36,951 bases of DNA from the NCBI GenBank assembly GCA_017458975.1, contig JAFSZK010000068.1, forward strand, positions 1-36,951, read 5' to 3'. This stretch comes from Eubacterium sp. (lineage in GTDB: Bacteria > Bacillota > Clostridia > Oscillospirales > Acutalibacteraceae). Positions within the stretch are counted from its first letter, which is position 1. The number at the start of each line of letters is the position of its first letter. The notes beneath the pieces are model-generated. The model was given only the letters and a program-made list of their open reading frames with translations, was not told where the DNA came from and did not search any database. A program made the translations under genes and the position numbers. This document shows, piece after piece, positions 29,314 through 36,310 of this stretch.

Positions 29314-31035
29314 TTACTCAAACGCGTCAAATGCGCAAAGCTGTTTACAAACTCCGCAGCCCGTGCAAAGAGTATTGTCAACCCTTGCCTTGCCGTCCTT
29401 AAAGCTGATAGAGGGACAGCCGAGACGCATACAGGATTTACAGCCTCTGCACTTATCGTTATTAACCTTAAGCGGAGGATTGGTTTTAACATATTTAAGA
29501 AGAACGCAGGGTCTGCGGCTGATGATTACCGAAGGCTCATCGGCTGCAAGCTCCTCTTTAAGCGTCTTATCAAATTCTTTTAAATCATAGGGGTCGGCAA
29601 CTCTTACCCTGTTGAAGCCCATCGACTTGCAAAGCGCCTCAAGGTCAATTTTACCCGCCGGGTCGCCTTTAATATTATATCCGGTTGTCGGGTTCTGCTG
29701 GTGTCCGGTCATACCCGTAATAGAGTTATCAAGGATAATTACGGTTGAATTGCTTTGGTTATATGCAATATTCGCAAGACCCGTCATACCCGAGTGCATA
29801 AAGGTTGAATCACCGATAACCGCAACGGTTTTCCCCTCAGCCTCAGCGCCGAGGGCTTTGTTGAAGCCGTGGGTTGCCGAAACGGAGGCGCCCATACAAA
29901 GAGTCATATGCATTGCCGAAAGCGGAGCAACCGCACCGAGAGTATAACATCCGATATCGCCGATAACGGTGCATTTATTTTTATTAAGAGTATAGAACAC
30001 GCCTCTGTGGGGACAACCCGAGCACATTGCGGGAGGTCTCATAGGAAGCTCGGCGTCAAGCTTACACGACTCCTTTTCGGGAAGCCCGAGCTTTTCGGCA
30101 ATAAGATTCTGGGAGAACTCGCCTACAATCGGAAGAACCTCCTTGCCCTCAACCTCAAGACCGAGCGCCTTGCAGTGCTGTTCAATAATCGGGTCAAGCT
30201 CTTCGATTACAACAAGTCTTTCAACCTTTGACGCAAAGTCTTTAATAAGCTTTACGGGAAGCGGATTTGCCATACCGAGCTTAAGCACGCTTGCGTTTTC
30301 GCCGAAAACCTCTTTGGCGTAGAGATAGCTTGTTGAATCACAGATAATACCGAGCTTTGCTGAGCCCTCTTCAACCCTGTTAATTCCGCTTGTTTCGGCA
30401 TATTCAATAAGCTTCTTTGTTCTTTCTTCTACAAAGGGATGACGCTTTTTAGCGTTACCCGGCATCATTACGTATTTTGCAATATTGCTTTCGTAGGGCT
30501 TTGTTATCTCAACTCTTTCGCCCTTTTCAACAATACTCTGACAATGCGAAACGCGGGTGCACATTTTCACAATAACGGGAGTATCGTACTCCTCGGAAAG
30601 CTCAAAGGCGAGCTTTGTAAACTCAAGCGCCTCCGCCGAGTCGCTGGGCTCAAGCATAGGTACCTTTGAAGCGATAGCGTGGTGGCGCGAATCCTGCTCG
30701 TTCTGAGACGAGTGCATACCCGCGTCGTCGGCTACCGCGATAACCATACCTGCGTTTACGCCCGTATATGAAGCCGTATAAAGCGGGTCAGCTGCAACGT
30801 TAAGACCAACGTGCTTCATACCGCAAAAGCTTCTCTTACCTGCCATAGCGGCGCCGAAGGCAACCTCCATTGCAACCTTTTCGTTAGGCGCCCATTCGCA
30901 GTATATCTCGTCATATTTAGCAGCCTCCTCGGTAATCTCGGTTGAGGGAGTACCGGGATAGCTTGAAGCAACCTGACATCCCGCCTCGTAAAGTCCGCGG
31001 GCAAAAGCCTTGTTACCTAACATTAATTCCTTCAT
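29314..31035 (-). CDS. iorA: Indolepyruvate ferredoxin oxidoreductase, alpha subunit
   Basis: A 573-residue protein of normal IorA length. N-terminal part: YPGTPSTEITEEAAKY, the pyrimidine-binding domain of thiamine diphosphate enzymes. Central CSGCPHRG (about 338-345) and the GDSTFMHSGMTGLANIAYNQ motif (from about 408) bind thiamine diphosphate and Mg2+. The C-terminus is a two-cluster ferredoxin domain with Cys529, 532, 535, 540 and Cys557, 560, 563, 567. ATG at 31035 has AAGGAG 8 bases upstream; an upstream in-frame start at 31071 would overlap the ligase gene and lacks a site. It lies 13 bp after that ligase gene. The enzyme is reversible: oxidative for amino-acid breakdown, reductive for making aryl pyruvates. 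Confidence 0.96.
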   Translation of the reverse strand: MKELMLGNKAFARGLYEAGCQVASSYPGTPSTEITEEAAKYDEIYCEWAPNEKVAMEVAFGAAMAGKRSFCGMKHVGLNVAADPLYTASYTGVNAGMVIAVADDAGMHSSQNEQDSRHHAIASKVPMLEPSDSAEALEFTKLAFELSEEYDTPVIVKMCTRVSHCQSIVEKGERVEITKPYESNIAKYVMMPGNAKKRHPFVEERTKKLIEYAETSGINRVEEGSAKLGIICDSTSYLYAKEVFGENASVLKLGMANPLPVKLIKDFASKVERLVVIEELDPIIEQHCKALGLEVEGKEVLPIVGEFSQNLIAEKLGLPEKESCKLDAELPMRPPAMCSGCPHRGVFYTLNKNKCTVIGDIGCYTLGAVAPLSAMHMTLCMGASVSATHGFNKALGAEAEGKTVAVIGDSTFMHSGMTGLANIAYNQSNSTVIILDNSITGMTGHQQNPTTGYNIKGDPAGKIDLEALCKSMGFNRVRVADPYDLKEFDKTLKEELAADEPSVIISRRPCVLLKYVKTNPPLKVNNDKCRGCKSCMRLGCPSISFKDGKARVDNTLCTGCGVCKQLCAFDAFE

Positions 31036-31048
31036 TGTATCTGCTCCT

Positions 31049-32686
31049 TTATGAGTGGTTTTCCATATCAACTAAATTGTCAACGCAGTATCTTTTTCTT
31101 AATACCGGCTTTTCAATCTTACCCGTCGGATTTCTCGGAATATCGGCAAAGATAATTTTTCTCGGTCTCTTATATCTTGCAATCTTTGTGCAAAACTCGT
31201 TTACCTCATCCTCGGTAAGAGTGTAGCCGTCCTTTACTTCAATAACAGCAGCCGAGATTTCACCGAGACGCATATCGGGCATACCGATTACGGCAACGTC
31301 CTTAATAGCGTCCATCTGTCTTAAAAAGTCCTCAATCTGAACGGGATAAATATTTTCGCCGCCGCAGATTATAACGTCCTTTTTACGGTCAACAAGGAAG
31401 ATAAAGCCGTCCTCGTCCTCCTTTGCCATATCGCCCGTATACAGCCAGCCGTCCTTAAGGCTTTCGTTAGTAGCCTCCTCGTTACGGTAATAACAGCTCA
31501 TAACTCCGGGGCCCTTTACGCAAAGCTCGCCGATTTCTCCTCGCTTTACCGTATTGCCCTCGGGGTCAACAATCTTTGTTTCCCAGCCGTAGCCCGCAAT
31601 TCCGATTGCGCCTACCTTATCCGTATTCTCAACTCCGAGATGTACGCAGCCGGGTCCGATTGACTCGCTGAGTCCGTAGTTAGTATCGTATTCGTGGTTG
31701 GGAAATACCTTTTTCCAGCGTTTGATAAGGCTTGGCGGAACGGGCTGGGCGCCTATATGCATAAGTCTCCAGCAGGATAAATCGTAATCCTCAAGCTTAA
31801 TCTTTCCGCTGTCAATATCGTCAAGTATGTCCTGAGCCCACGGAACGAGAAGCCACACGATTGTGCAACGCTCGTCGTTAACCGCCTCAATAACGTACTT
31901 TGGCTTGGTTCCCTTTAAAAGCACAGCCTTGCCGCCCGAAATAAGCGAACCGAACCAATGCATTTTTGCGCCCGTATGATAGAGGGGCGGGATACAAAGG
32001 AACACGTCGTCATGAGTTTGTCCGTGGTGCGCCTGTTCGCATTTAGCCGAGTGCATAAGGCTTTCGTGGTTATGTAATATAGCCTTGGGGAAGCCCGTAG
32101 TGCCCGATGAAAAGTAAATTGCGGCATTATCCTCGTCAGTAATATCAACCTCGGGATTCTGGCTTGAAGCGTTTGCCGTAAGCTCAGTGTAATTAGCGGC
32201 AAAGGTAGGACATGCACCTTCGCCTGCATAAATAAGCGCAACCTTCTTTGAGAGCTTGTCGGCAATCGGCTCAATGCGTCCGATAAATGCAGCGCCGAAT
32301 ACCATAACGTCAACCTCGGCAAGGTCCGCGCAATACTCAATTTCATCGGTATCGTATCTGAAATTAAAAGGTACAGCCATTGCGCCCGTCTTTAAAACAC
32401 CGAAATAAATCGGAAGCCATTCAAGGCAGTTCATAAGAAGAATTGCTACCTTATCCCCCTTACCGATACCGCGGCTCATAAGCAGATTTGCAAAGCGGTT
32501 TGCCTTTTCGTTAAACACGCTCCATGTAATTTCGCGTCTGAAGGGAGTTGTGCTGAGCGATTCGGTAAGGCTGTATTCCTTCCAGGTTACGTATCTTTTT
32601 TCCTGAACCTCGGGGTTGAGCTCAACAAGAGCAATCTCCTCCCCGTAAAGCTCGGCATTTCTTTCAAGTAAGTCCGTAATAGGCAT
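31049..32686 (-). CDS. AMP-forming acyl-CoA synthetase/ligase
   Basis: A 545-residue ANL enzyme, distinct from PaaK and of the longer acyl/aryl-CoA synthetase type. Motifs: P-loop IYFSSGTTGFPKAILHNHES at about 190, LSESIGPG near 330, GWLYTGDMAKEDEDGFIFLV, the hinge DRKKDVIICGGENIYPVQIE, and the catalytic C-terminal Lys in NPTGKIEKPVLRKRY. It activates a carboxylic acid with ATP and CoA. It heads the operon with iorA and iorB, so an aryl- or indole-acetate is a likelier substrate than a long fatty acid. GGAGG precedes the ATG by about 9 bases. Its upstream region shares an operator-like segment with the symporter gene. Fatty acyl-CoA ligase remains an alternative. Confidence 0.9.
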   Translation of the reverse strand: MPITDLLERNAELYGEEIALVELNPEVQEKRYVTWKEYSLTESLSTTPFRREITWSVFNEKANRFANLLMSRGIGKGDKVAILLMNCLEWLPIYFGVLKTGAMAVPFNFRYDTDEIEYCADLAEVDVMVFGAAFIGRIEPIADKLSKKVALIYAGEGACPTFAANYTELTANASSQNPEVDITDEDNAAIYFSSGTTGFPKAILHNHESLMHSAKCEQAHHGQTHDDVFLCIPPLYHTGAKMHWFGSLISGGKAVLLKGTKPKYVIEAVNDERCTIVWLLVPWAQDILDDIDSGKIKLEDYDLSCWRLMHIGAQPVPPSLIKRWKKVFPNHEYDTNYGLSESIGPGCVHLGVENTDKVGAIGIAGYGWETKIVDPEGNTVKRGEIGELCVKGPGVMSCYYRNEEATNESLKDGWLYTGDMAKEDEDGFIFLVDRKKDVIICGGENIYPVQIEDFLRQMDAIKDVAVIGMPDMRLGEISAAVIEVKDGYTLTEDEVNEFCTKIARYKRPRKIIFADIPRNPTGKIEKPVLRKRYCVDNLVDMENHS

Positions 32687-32703
32687 AACTTATTCCTCCG
32701 TTT

Positions 32704-32733
32704 GCCCTTTAACGCTTAAAAGGTTTAAAGGGC
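32704..32733 (-). promoter_or_regulatory. Candidate operator before the acyl-CoA ligase-iorAB operon
   Basis: Perfect 9-bp inverted repeat GCCCTTTAA (32704-32712) and TTAAAGGGC (32725-32733), overlapping CTTTAACGCT (32707-32716). It lies between promoter and ribosome site. The stretch 32693-32721 matches 26402-26430 before the symporter gene at 24 of 29 positions. Confidence 0.5.
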
Positions 32734-32752
32734 TAAAGTGTATATGCTATAT

Positions 32753-32781
32753 AATTTAACATAAAAAATATATAAAGTCAA
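32753..32781 (-). promoter_or_regulatory. Promoter of the acyl-CoA ligase-iorAB operon
   Basis: Minus-strand TTGACT (complement of 32776-32781), 17 bp, TAAATT (complement of 32753-32758), a moderate sigma-A match. Confidence 0.6.
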
Positions 32782-32841
32782 TAGTTTTAAGACACACGAC
32801 TACAAAAAGCAAATTTTGTAATTCTCCTTTTGCAATAAAAA

Positions 32842-32862
32842 AAAGCACCCTGAGGGTGCTTT
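32842..32862 (-). terminator. Terminator of the rpsF-ssb-rpsR operon
   Basis: Nine-bp stem AAAGCACCC/GGGTGCTTT with a three-base loop; on the minus strand it runs into TTTTTTTT. Confidence 0.92.
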
Positions 32863-32870
32863 AGTTTTAA

Positions 32871-33104
32871 TTAGTCTGCTGTGTAGGGTAAAATAGCAAT
32901 CTGGCGAGCTCTCTTAATTGCTGTGGTGAGCTCTCTCTGATGCTTAGCACAGGTTCCTGTTACACGGCGAGGAAGAATCTTAGCTCTCTCGGATGTGAAC
33001 TTTCTGAGCTTTGCTGCATCCTTATAATCGATTGTTTCTACTTTATCAACACAGAACTGGCAAACCTTTCTGCGTCCTTTTCTCGGACCTCTGTTATAAG
33101 CCAT
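32871..33104 (-). CDS. rpsR: 30S ribosomal protein S18
   Basis: A 77-residue S18 of normal length with the core segments [30 protein letters not shown] and the C-terminal [21 protein letters not shown]18 pairs with S6 on the platform of the small subunit. The CxxC (Cys15, Cys18) plus the later Cys and His of GTCAKHQ mark the zinc-binding C+ form, so the organism may also need a zinc supply for ribosomes or carry a C- paralogue elsewhere. It is the last gene of rpsF-ssb-rpsR, 16 bp after ssb, followed by a strong terminator. Confidence 0.97.
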   Translation of the reverse strand: MAYNRGPRKGRRKVCQFCVDKVETIDYKDAAKLRKFTSERAKILPRRVTGTCAKHQRELTTAIKRARQIAILPYTAD

Positions 33105-33120
33105 TTCTTATTCCCCTTTC

Positions 33121-33558
33121 TTAGAATGGTAAATCGTCGTCATCGTCTACGATTTCTTCAAAGTCGCTGCCTGTTGCGCTTGAATAGCTCGGCGCGGGCT
33201 CGTTAAATCCGCCTGCGGGAGCGCCCGTTCCGGTTTCAGCCTTGGAGCCGCAGAACGAAACGTTATTAGCTACAACCTCAACAGCTTTTCTGTTATTACC
33301 GTTCTTATCGGTATAGTTTCTTGTCTGGATAGAGCCTTCAACTGCAATCATTGAGCCCTTGTGGAAATAACGCGAAATAAAGTCCGCAGTCTGTCTCCAT
33401 GCAACGCAGTCAATGAAATCAGCCTGTCTTTCCTGACCCTGTGCCTGATACGACCTGTCAACAGCTATCTGAAAGCTTAAAACGGAAATACCGTTTGCGG
33501 TTGAACGGAGTTCAGGCTCATAGGTAAGTCTTCCCATTAAAGCAACTGTATTAATCAT
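33121..33558 (-). CDS. ssb: Single-stranded DNA-binding protein
   Basis: A 145-residue SSB. The OB fold covers about residues 1-105 with the family start MINTVALMGRLTYEPELRST, aromatic contacts in FIDCVAWRQTADFISRYFHKG, and SMIAVEGSIQTRNYTDKNG. A short Gly/Pro/Ser linker leads to the acidic tip DDDDLPF, the docking site for RecG, RecO, PriA and other partners. It is flanked by rpsF (2 bp gap) and rpsR in the order kept across Firmicutes. Its tail partner RecG is also encoded in this window at 2521-4542. Confidence 0.97.
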   Translation of the reverse strand: MINTVALMGRLTYEPELRSTANGISVLSFQIAVDRSYQAQGQERQADFIDCVAWRQTADFISRYFHKGSMIAVEGSIQTRNYTDKNGNNRKAVEVVANNVSFCGSKAETGTGAPAGGFNEPAPSYSSATGSDFEEIVDDDDDLPF

Positions 33559-33560
33559 AA

Positions 33561-33851
33561 TTACTCTCCCTTTGCTACGATAAGCGAGCGAAGAACGCCG
33601 TCGGTAATATTAATTACACGGTCAAGCTCTGCCGGGAATGCTTCATCACTTGAGAAGTTTACAAGAACGTAATAACCTTCGGTTTCATAGTTGATAGGAT
33701 ACGCAAGCTTTTTCTTGCCCCATTCTTCTATTTCGCCGAGAGTGCCATTCTTAGAGATAAGGTCTGTGAACTTAGCCTTGAGAGCTTCAACAGCCTCATC
33801 GCCCTTTGAAAGTGAATAAACCATTACGATTTCATAATTTCTTAATGCCAT
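33561..33851 (-). CDS. rpsF: 30S ribosomal protein S6
   Basis: A 96-residue S6 of normal length. It has the opening MALRNYEIVMVYS and the KKLAYPINYETEGYYVLVNF segment that contacts S18 and 16S rRNA. It is the first gene of rpsF-ssb-rpsR. AGGAGG is 9 bases before the ATG. A leader of about 70 bases with hairpins, discussed separately, precedes it. Confidence 0.97.
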   Translation of the reverse strand: MALRNYEIVMVYSLSKGDEAVEALKAKFTDLISKNGTLGEIEEWGKKKLAYPINYETEGYYVLVNFSSDEAFPAELDRVINITDGVLRSLIVAKGE

Positions 33852-33878
33852 CTTTCAGCACCTCCTTCTGGACTATTG

Positions 33879-33897
33879 GCGCGATATCTCCTCGCGC
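33879..33897 (-). promoter_or_regulatory. Hairpin in the rpsF leader, possible S6:S18 binding site
   Basis: GCGCG and CGCGC (33879-33883, 33893-33897) form a GC stem with a nine-base loop, just upstream of the ribosome site; a second hairpin GCCTTT/AAAGGC (33908-33920) lies at the expected 5' end. Many bacteria control this operon through S6:S18 binding to the leader. I see the hairpins but cannot confirm the conserved protein-binding bases. Confidence 0.35.
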
Positions 33898-33926
33898 AAG
33901 GAATTTTGCCTTTTAAAGGCTTTGAT

Positions 33927-33955
33927 ATTATAACAATAAAATATATTATTGTCAA
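33927..33955 (-). promoter_or_regulatory. Consensus promoter of the rpsF-ssb-rpsR operon
   Basis: Minus-strand perfect TTGACA (complement of 33950-33955), 17-bp spacer, perfect TATAAT (complement of 33927-33932). Confidence 0.93.
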
Positions 33956-33973
33956 GAACAAATTTAATCGGGT

Positions 33974-34019
33974 GCGGTTCCCCGCCCTCAATTATTCATT
34001 ATTCAATATTCACTATTCA
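33974..34019 (+). repeat. Repeat element downstream of mgtE
   Basis: GCGGTTCCCCGC (33974-33985) followed by several ATTATTC/ATTCA units, including ATTATTCAATATTCA (33998-34012). An inverted, shorter copy lies on the other side of mgtE at 35424-35457. The GC part can fold into a short hairpin and may also act as the mgtE terminator. Confidence 0.6.
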
Positions 34020-35405
34020 TTATAATTGCGGGATGACCGCCGTTGATATTCCGAAGAATAAAAGCAGCGATACGGCGTCTACAATTGTTGTAATAAAAGG
34101 CGAGCTCATAACCGCGGGGTCAAAGCCGATTTTCTTTGCAAGCATCGGGAGCGTTGAGCCGATAAACTTTGCAAATACTATTTCAACAACAAGCGTAAGA
34201 CAGATTGCAAGGTCAATAAAGAAAGTGATTTCATGATTATTAAACAGCATTCTGTCTACTATCCAGATTTTAATAAAATTAACCGCCGCAAGGCTTACGC
34301 CGCAGGCAAGTCCTACGCGTATTTCCTTCCAGATTACTTTAAAATAATCCTTAAAATTAACCTCGCCGAGCGACATTGCGCGAATTATTGTAACGCTTGA
34401 CTGACCGCCCGAGTTACCGCCCGTATCCATAAGCATAGGAATAAACGCGGTAAGGATTGTAAGAGCCTTCAGCTTTTCTTCAAAGCCCGTAATAATTGAG
34501 CCGGTAAAGGTTGCCGATACCATAAGTAAAAGCAGCCACGGAAAACGGCTCTTCCAGGTTTCAAAAACCGAGGTTTTAAGATAGGTCTTTTCAGTAGGCA
34601 ACATAGCGTTCATCTTCTGAATATCCTCGGTATTCTCCTCCTGGATGACGTCGATAGCGTCGTCGACCGTGATAATTCCGACAAGTCTTTCCTCCATATC
34701 AACAACGGGAAGAGCAAGAAAGTCGTACTTACCGAGCAGGCTTGCGGAAAGCTCCTGGTCGTCAAGAGTATTAACATATATGACGTTTGTTTCCATAAAG
34801 TCCTCAATCATATCCTCATACTCATGAAGAAGGAGCTCTTTAACCGTTGTTACGCCGATAAGATGTCTTGACGCGTCGGTTACATAACAGGTATAAATTG
34901 TTTCTTTATCAACGCCGGTACGCCTGATTCTTTTAAAAGCGTCCTCTACGGTCATATCCTTTTTAAGGTCAACAAATTCGGGGGTCATAATCGAGCCTGC
35001 CGAATCGTCGGGATATTTAAGAAGCGCATTAATTGACTTTCTTGTTTCGGTATCGGTGTTCTTTAAAATACGCTTAACAAGAGTCGCGGGCATTTCCTCA
35101 ATAATGTCAACGGCGTCGTCAAGATACAGCTCGTCAAGCACCTCGCGAAGCTCGTTATCCGAAAAGGTATGAATAAGGGCTTCCTGGGTATCGCCGTCAA
35201 GCTCTACAAATACCTCCGCCGCGTCCTCTTTTTTAAGAAGACGGAAGAAGAGCAGCCTCTGGTTATTGGGAAAGGTCTCAAGTATTTCAGCGATATCCGC
35301 AGGATTAAGCTCGCTCAGTATTAATTTTATCTGTGATAATTCTCGCTTTTCAAAATGCTGTTCAATGGACTCGATTAATTCTTCTCTGAGTTCTGTCATT
35401 TCCAC
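34020..35405 (-). CDS. mgtE: Magnesium transporter MgtE
   Basis: A protein of about 461 residues with MgtE architecture: an N-terminal helical superhelix (about 10-130, LSELNPADIAEILETFP and LDELYLDDAVDIIEEMP repeats), two CBS domains (about 135-260, including IMTPEFVDLKKDMTVEDA and VVDMEERLVGIITVDDAIDV), a plug helix, and five transmembrane segments (about 290-460) with FIPMLMDTGGNSGGQSS, the segment that lines the Mg2+ pore. It is a Mg2+-gated channel. Start is uncertain: AGGTGA lies 5 bases before a GTG at 35405; ATG at 35399 and GTG at 35414 are in frame. Flanked by inverted repeat elements. No magnesium riboswitch is evident in the short upstream gap. Confidence 0.95.
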   Translation of the reverse strand: MEMTELREELIESIEQHFEKRELSQIKLILSELNPADIAEILETFPNNQRLLFFRLLKKEDAAEVFVELDGDTQEALIHTFSDNELREVLDELYLDDAVDIIEEMPATLVKRILKNTDTETRKSINALLKYPDDSAGSIMTPEFVDLKKDMTVEDAFKRIRRTGVDKETIYTCYVTDASRHLIGVTTVKELLLHEYEDMIEDFMETNVIYVNTLDDQELSASLLGKYDFLALPVVDMEERLVGIITVDDAIDVIQEENTEDIQKMNAMLPTEKTYLKTSVFETWKSRFPWLLLLMVSATFTGSIITGFEEKLKALTILTAFIPMLMDTGGNSGGQSSVTIIRAMSLGEVNFKDYFKVIWKEIRVGLACGVSLAAVNFIKIWIVDRMLFNNHEITFFIDLAICLTLVVEIVFAKFIGSTLPMLAKKIGFDPAVMSSPFITTIVDAVSLLLFFGISTAVIPQL

Positions 35406-35423
35406 GGGTATCACCTGCTTTCA

Positions 35424-35457
35424 TAATGAATATTGAATAATCGGAGCGGGAAGCCGC
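35424..35457 (-). repeat. Repeat element upstream of mgtE, inverted copy
   Basis: TGAATATTGAATAAT (35427-35441) is the exact complement of 33998-34012, and GCGGGAAGCCGC (35446-35457) matches the complement of 33974-33985 at 10 of 12 positions. The hairpin may terminate the upstream envelope-protein operon. Confidence 0.6.
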
Positions 35458-35470
35458 TTTCGATTATAAT

Positions 35471-36301
35471 TTAGTCAAAAAACTCCGTTTCGTCGGGGTC
35501 ATAGGTTTTAACCGTAAGCCTTTTGGCAAAACGGAAAAAGATTAAAAACAGCACTGCCGCAGCAAGCACGCTGATAACGGCAATAATAAACTCGGGCTTC
35601 TGATAAAACAGCTCGCCCGTTACAAGAGTCTCAAAATCGGGCTTGCTCATCGCTTTTTTAACCTGCTTCAGATTTTTGTTAAGCCTTTTTATTTCAAAGG
35701 TGTACTGTCTTATATCGCCGTTTGAGGCAATAACGCTTGAGGTAAGATTAATCTCCTGGCCCTCGTTAAGCTCAAGTCGGCTCGGCAGGTCGCACGACGC
35801 GCTTACGTCGTCGGTAACCGCAGTTATATTCAGCGTTTTCAAATCGCTCGGAATATAAAGCGTATATTTCGTATCGTTTTCGTTAAGCGCGGGATAAACC
35901 TCGCCGTATTTACACTTAACCTCTTTTAAGAGATTGTTTGAGCTTTTTTGGGATATATTTGCATTAGTATATTCAAAGTTATATACAACCGTTCCGCTTT
36001 CATAGCTTAAGGTAACTATAATTCCCGTCTGCTGCTTAACGTTATTTTCCTCCTGAATTACGAATAATTCGGCTTTTCCGTTGAGCTCGTAGGATTTAAG
36101 TGTCGGCGTTTCCTCGGGATTAGTCAGCGTAATCGTATAATCGTGAACGTCGCTTGAAAACTTTTCGTTAATAGTTGCGTTTTCAAAGCTTATGCTTTTA
36201 AGCGACGGCGGAGAGGGAGCCTTTGCGTCCTTTGCCGATACGCTCAGCGAAGCGCAAAGGCACAGCGTAAGCGTTATAAAAAGAATAAATGTTTTTTTCA
36301 T
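35471..36301 (-). CDS. Exported protein with cadherin-like beta-sandwich domains and C-terminal anchor
   Basis: A 276-residue protein. Signal peptide MKKTFILFITLTLCLCASLS with a cleavage site near SVSA-KD (about residue 23). Two beta-sandwich repeats follow: LKSISFENATINEKFSSDVHDYTITL (about 34-115) and LLKEVKCKYGEVYPALNENDTKYTLYIP (about 122-208), matching the cadherin-like domain (PF12733) pattern. Near the end there is one transmembrane helix (IIAVISVLAAAVLFLIFFRF, about 239-258) and a short acidic cytoplasmic tail. It is therefore a cell-surface protein held by its C-terminus. AAAGGAAG lies just before the ATG; it follows the glycosidase-like gene by 9 bp and probably forms an operon with it. 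Binding partner unknown. Confidence 0.75.
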   Translation of the reverse strand: MKKTFILFITLTLCLCASLSVSAKDAKAPSPPSLKSISFENATINEKFSSDVHDYTITLTNPEETPTLKSYELNGKAELFVIQEENNVKQQTGIIVTLSYESGTVVYNFEYTNANISQKSSNNLLKEVKCKYGEVYPALNENDTKYTLYIPSDLKTLNITAVTDDVSASCDLPSRLELNEGQEINLTSSVIASNGDIRQYTFEIKRLNKNLKQVKKAMSKPDFETLVTGELFYQKPEFIIAVISVLAAAVLFLIFFRFAKRLTVKTYDPDETEFFD

Positions 36302-36310
36302 AAACTTCCT

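Noticed and set aside
29314..31071. IorA start at 31071
   Set aside because: It would overlap the upstream ligase gene and lacks a ribosome site; ATG 31035 has AAGGAG and gives the standard IorA N-terminus.
35406..35470. Magnesium-sensing riboswitch upstream of mgtE
   Set aside because: The upstream gap is only about 60 bases and is occupied by the repeat/hairpin; there is no room for an M-box.
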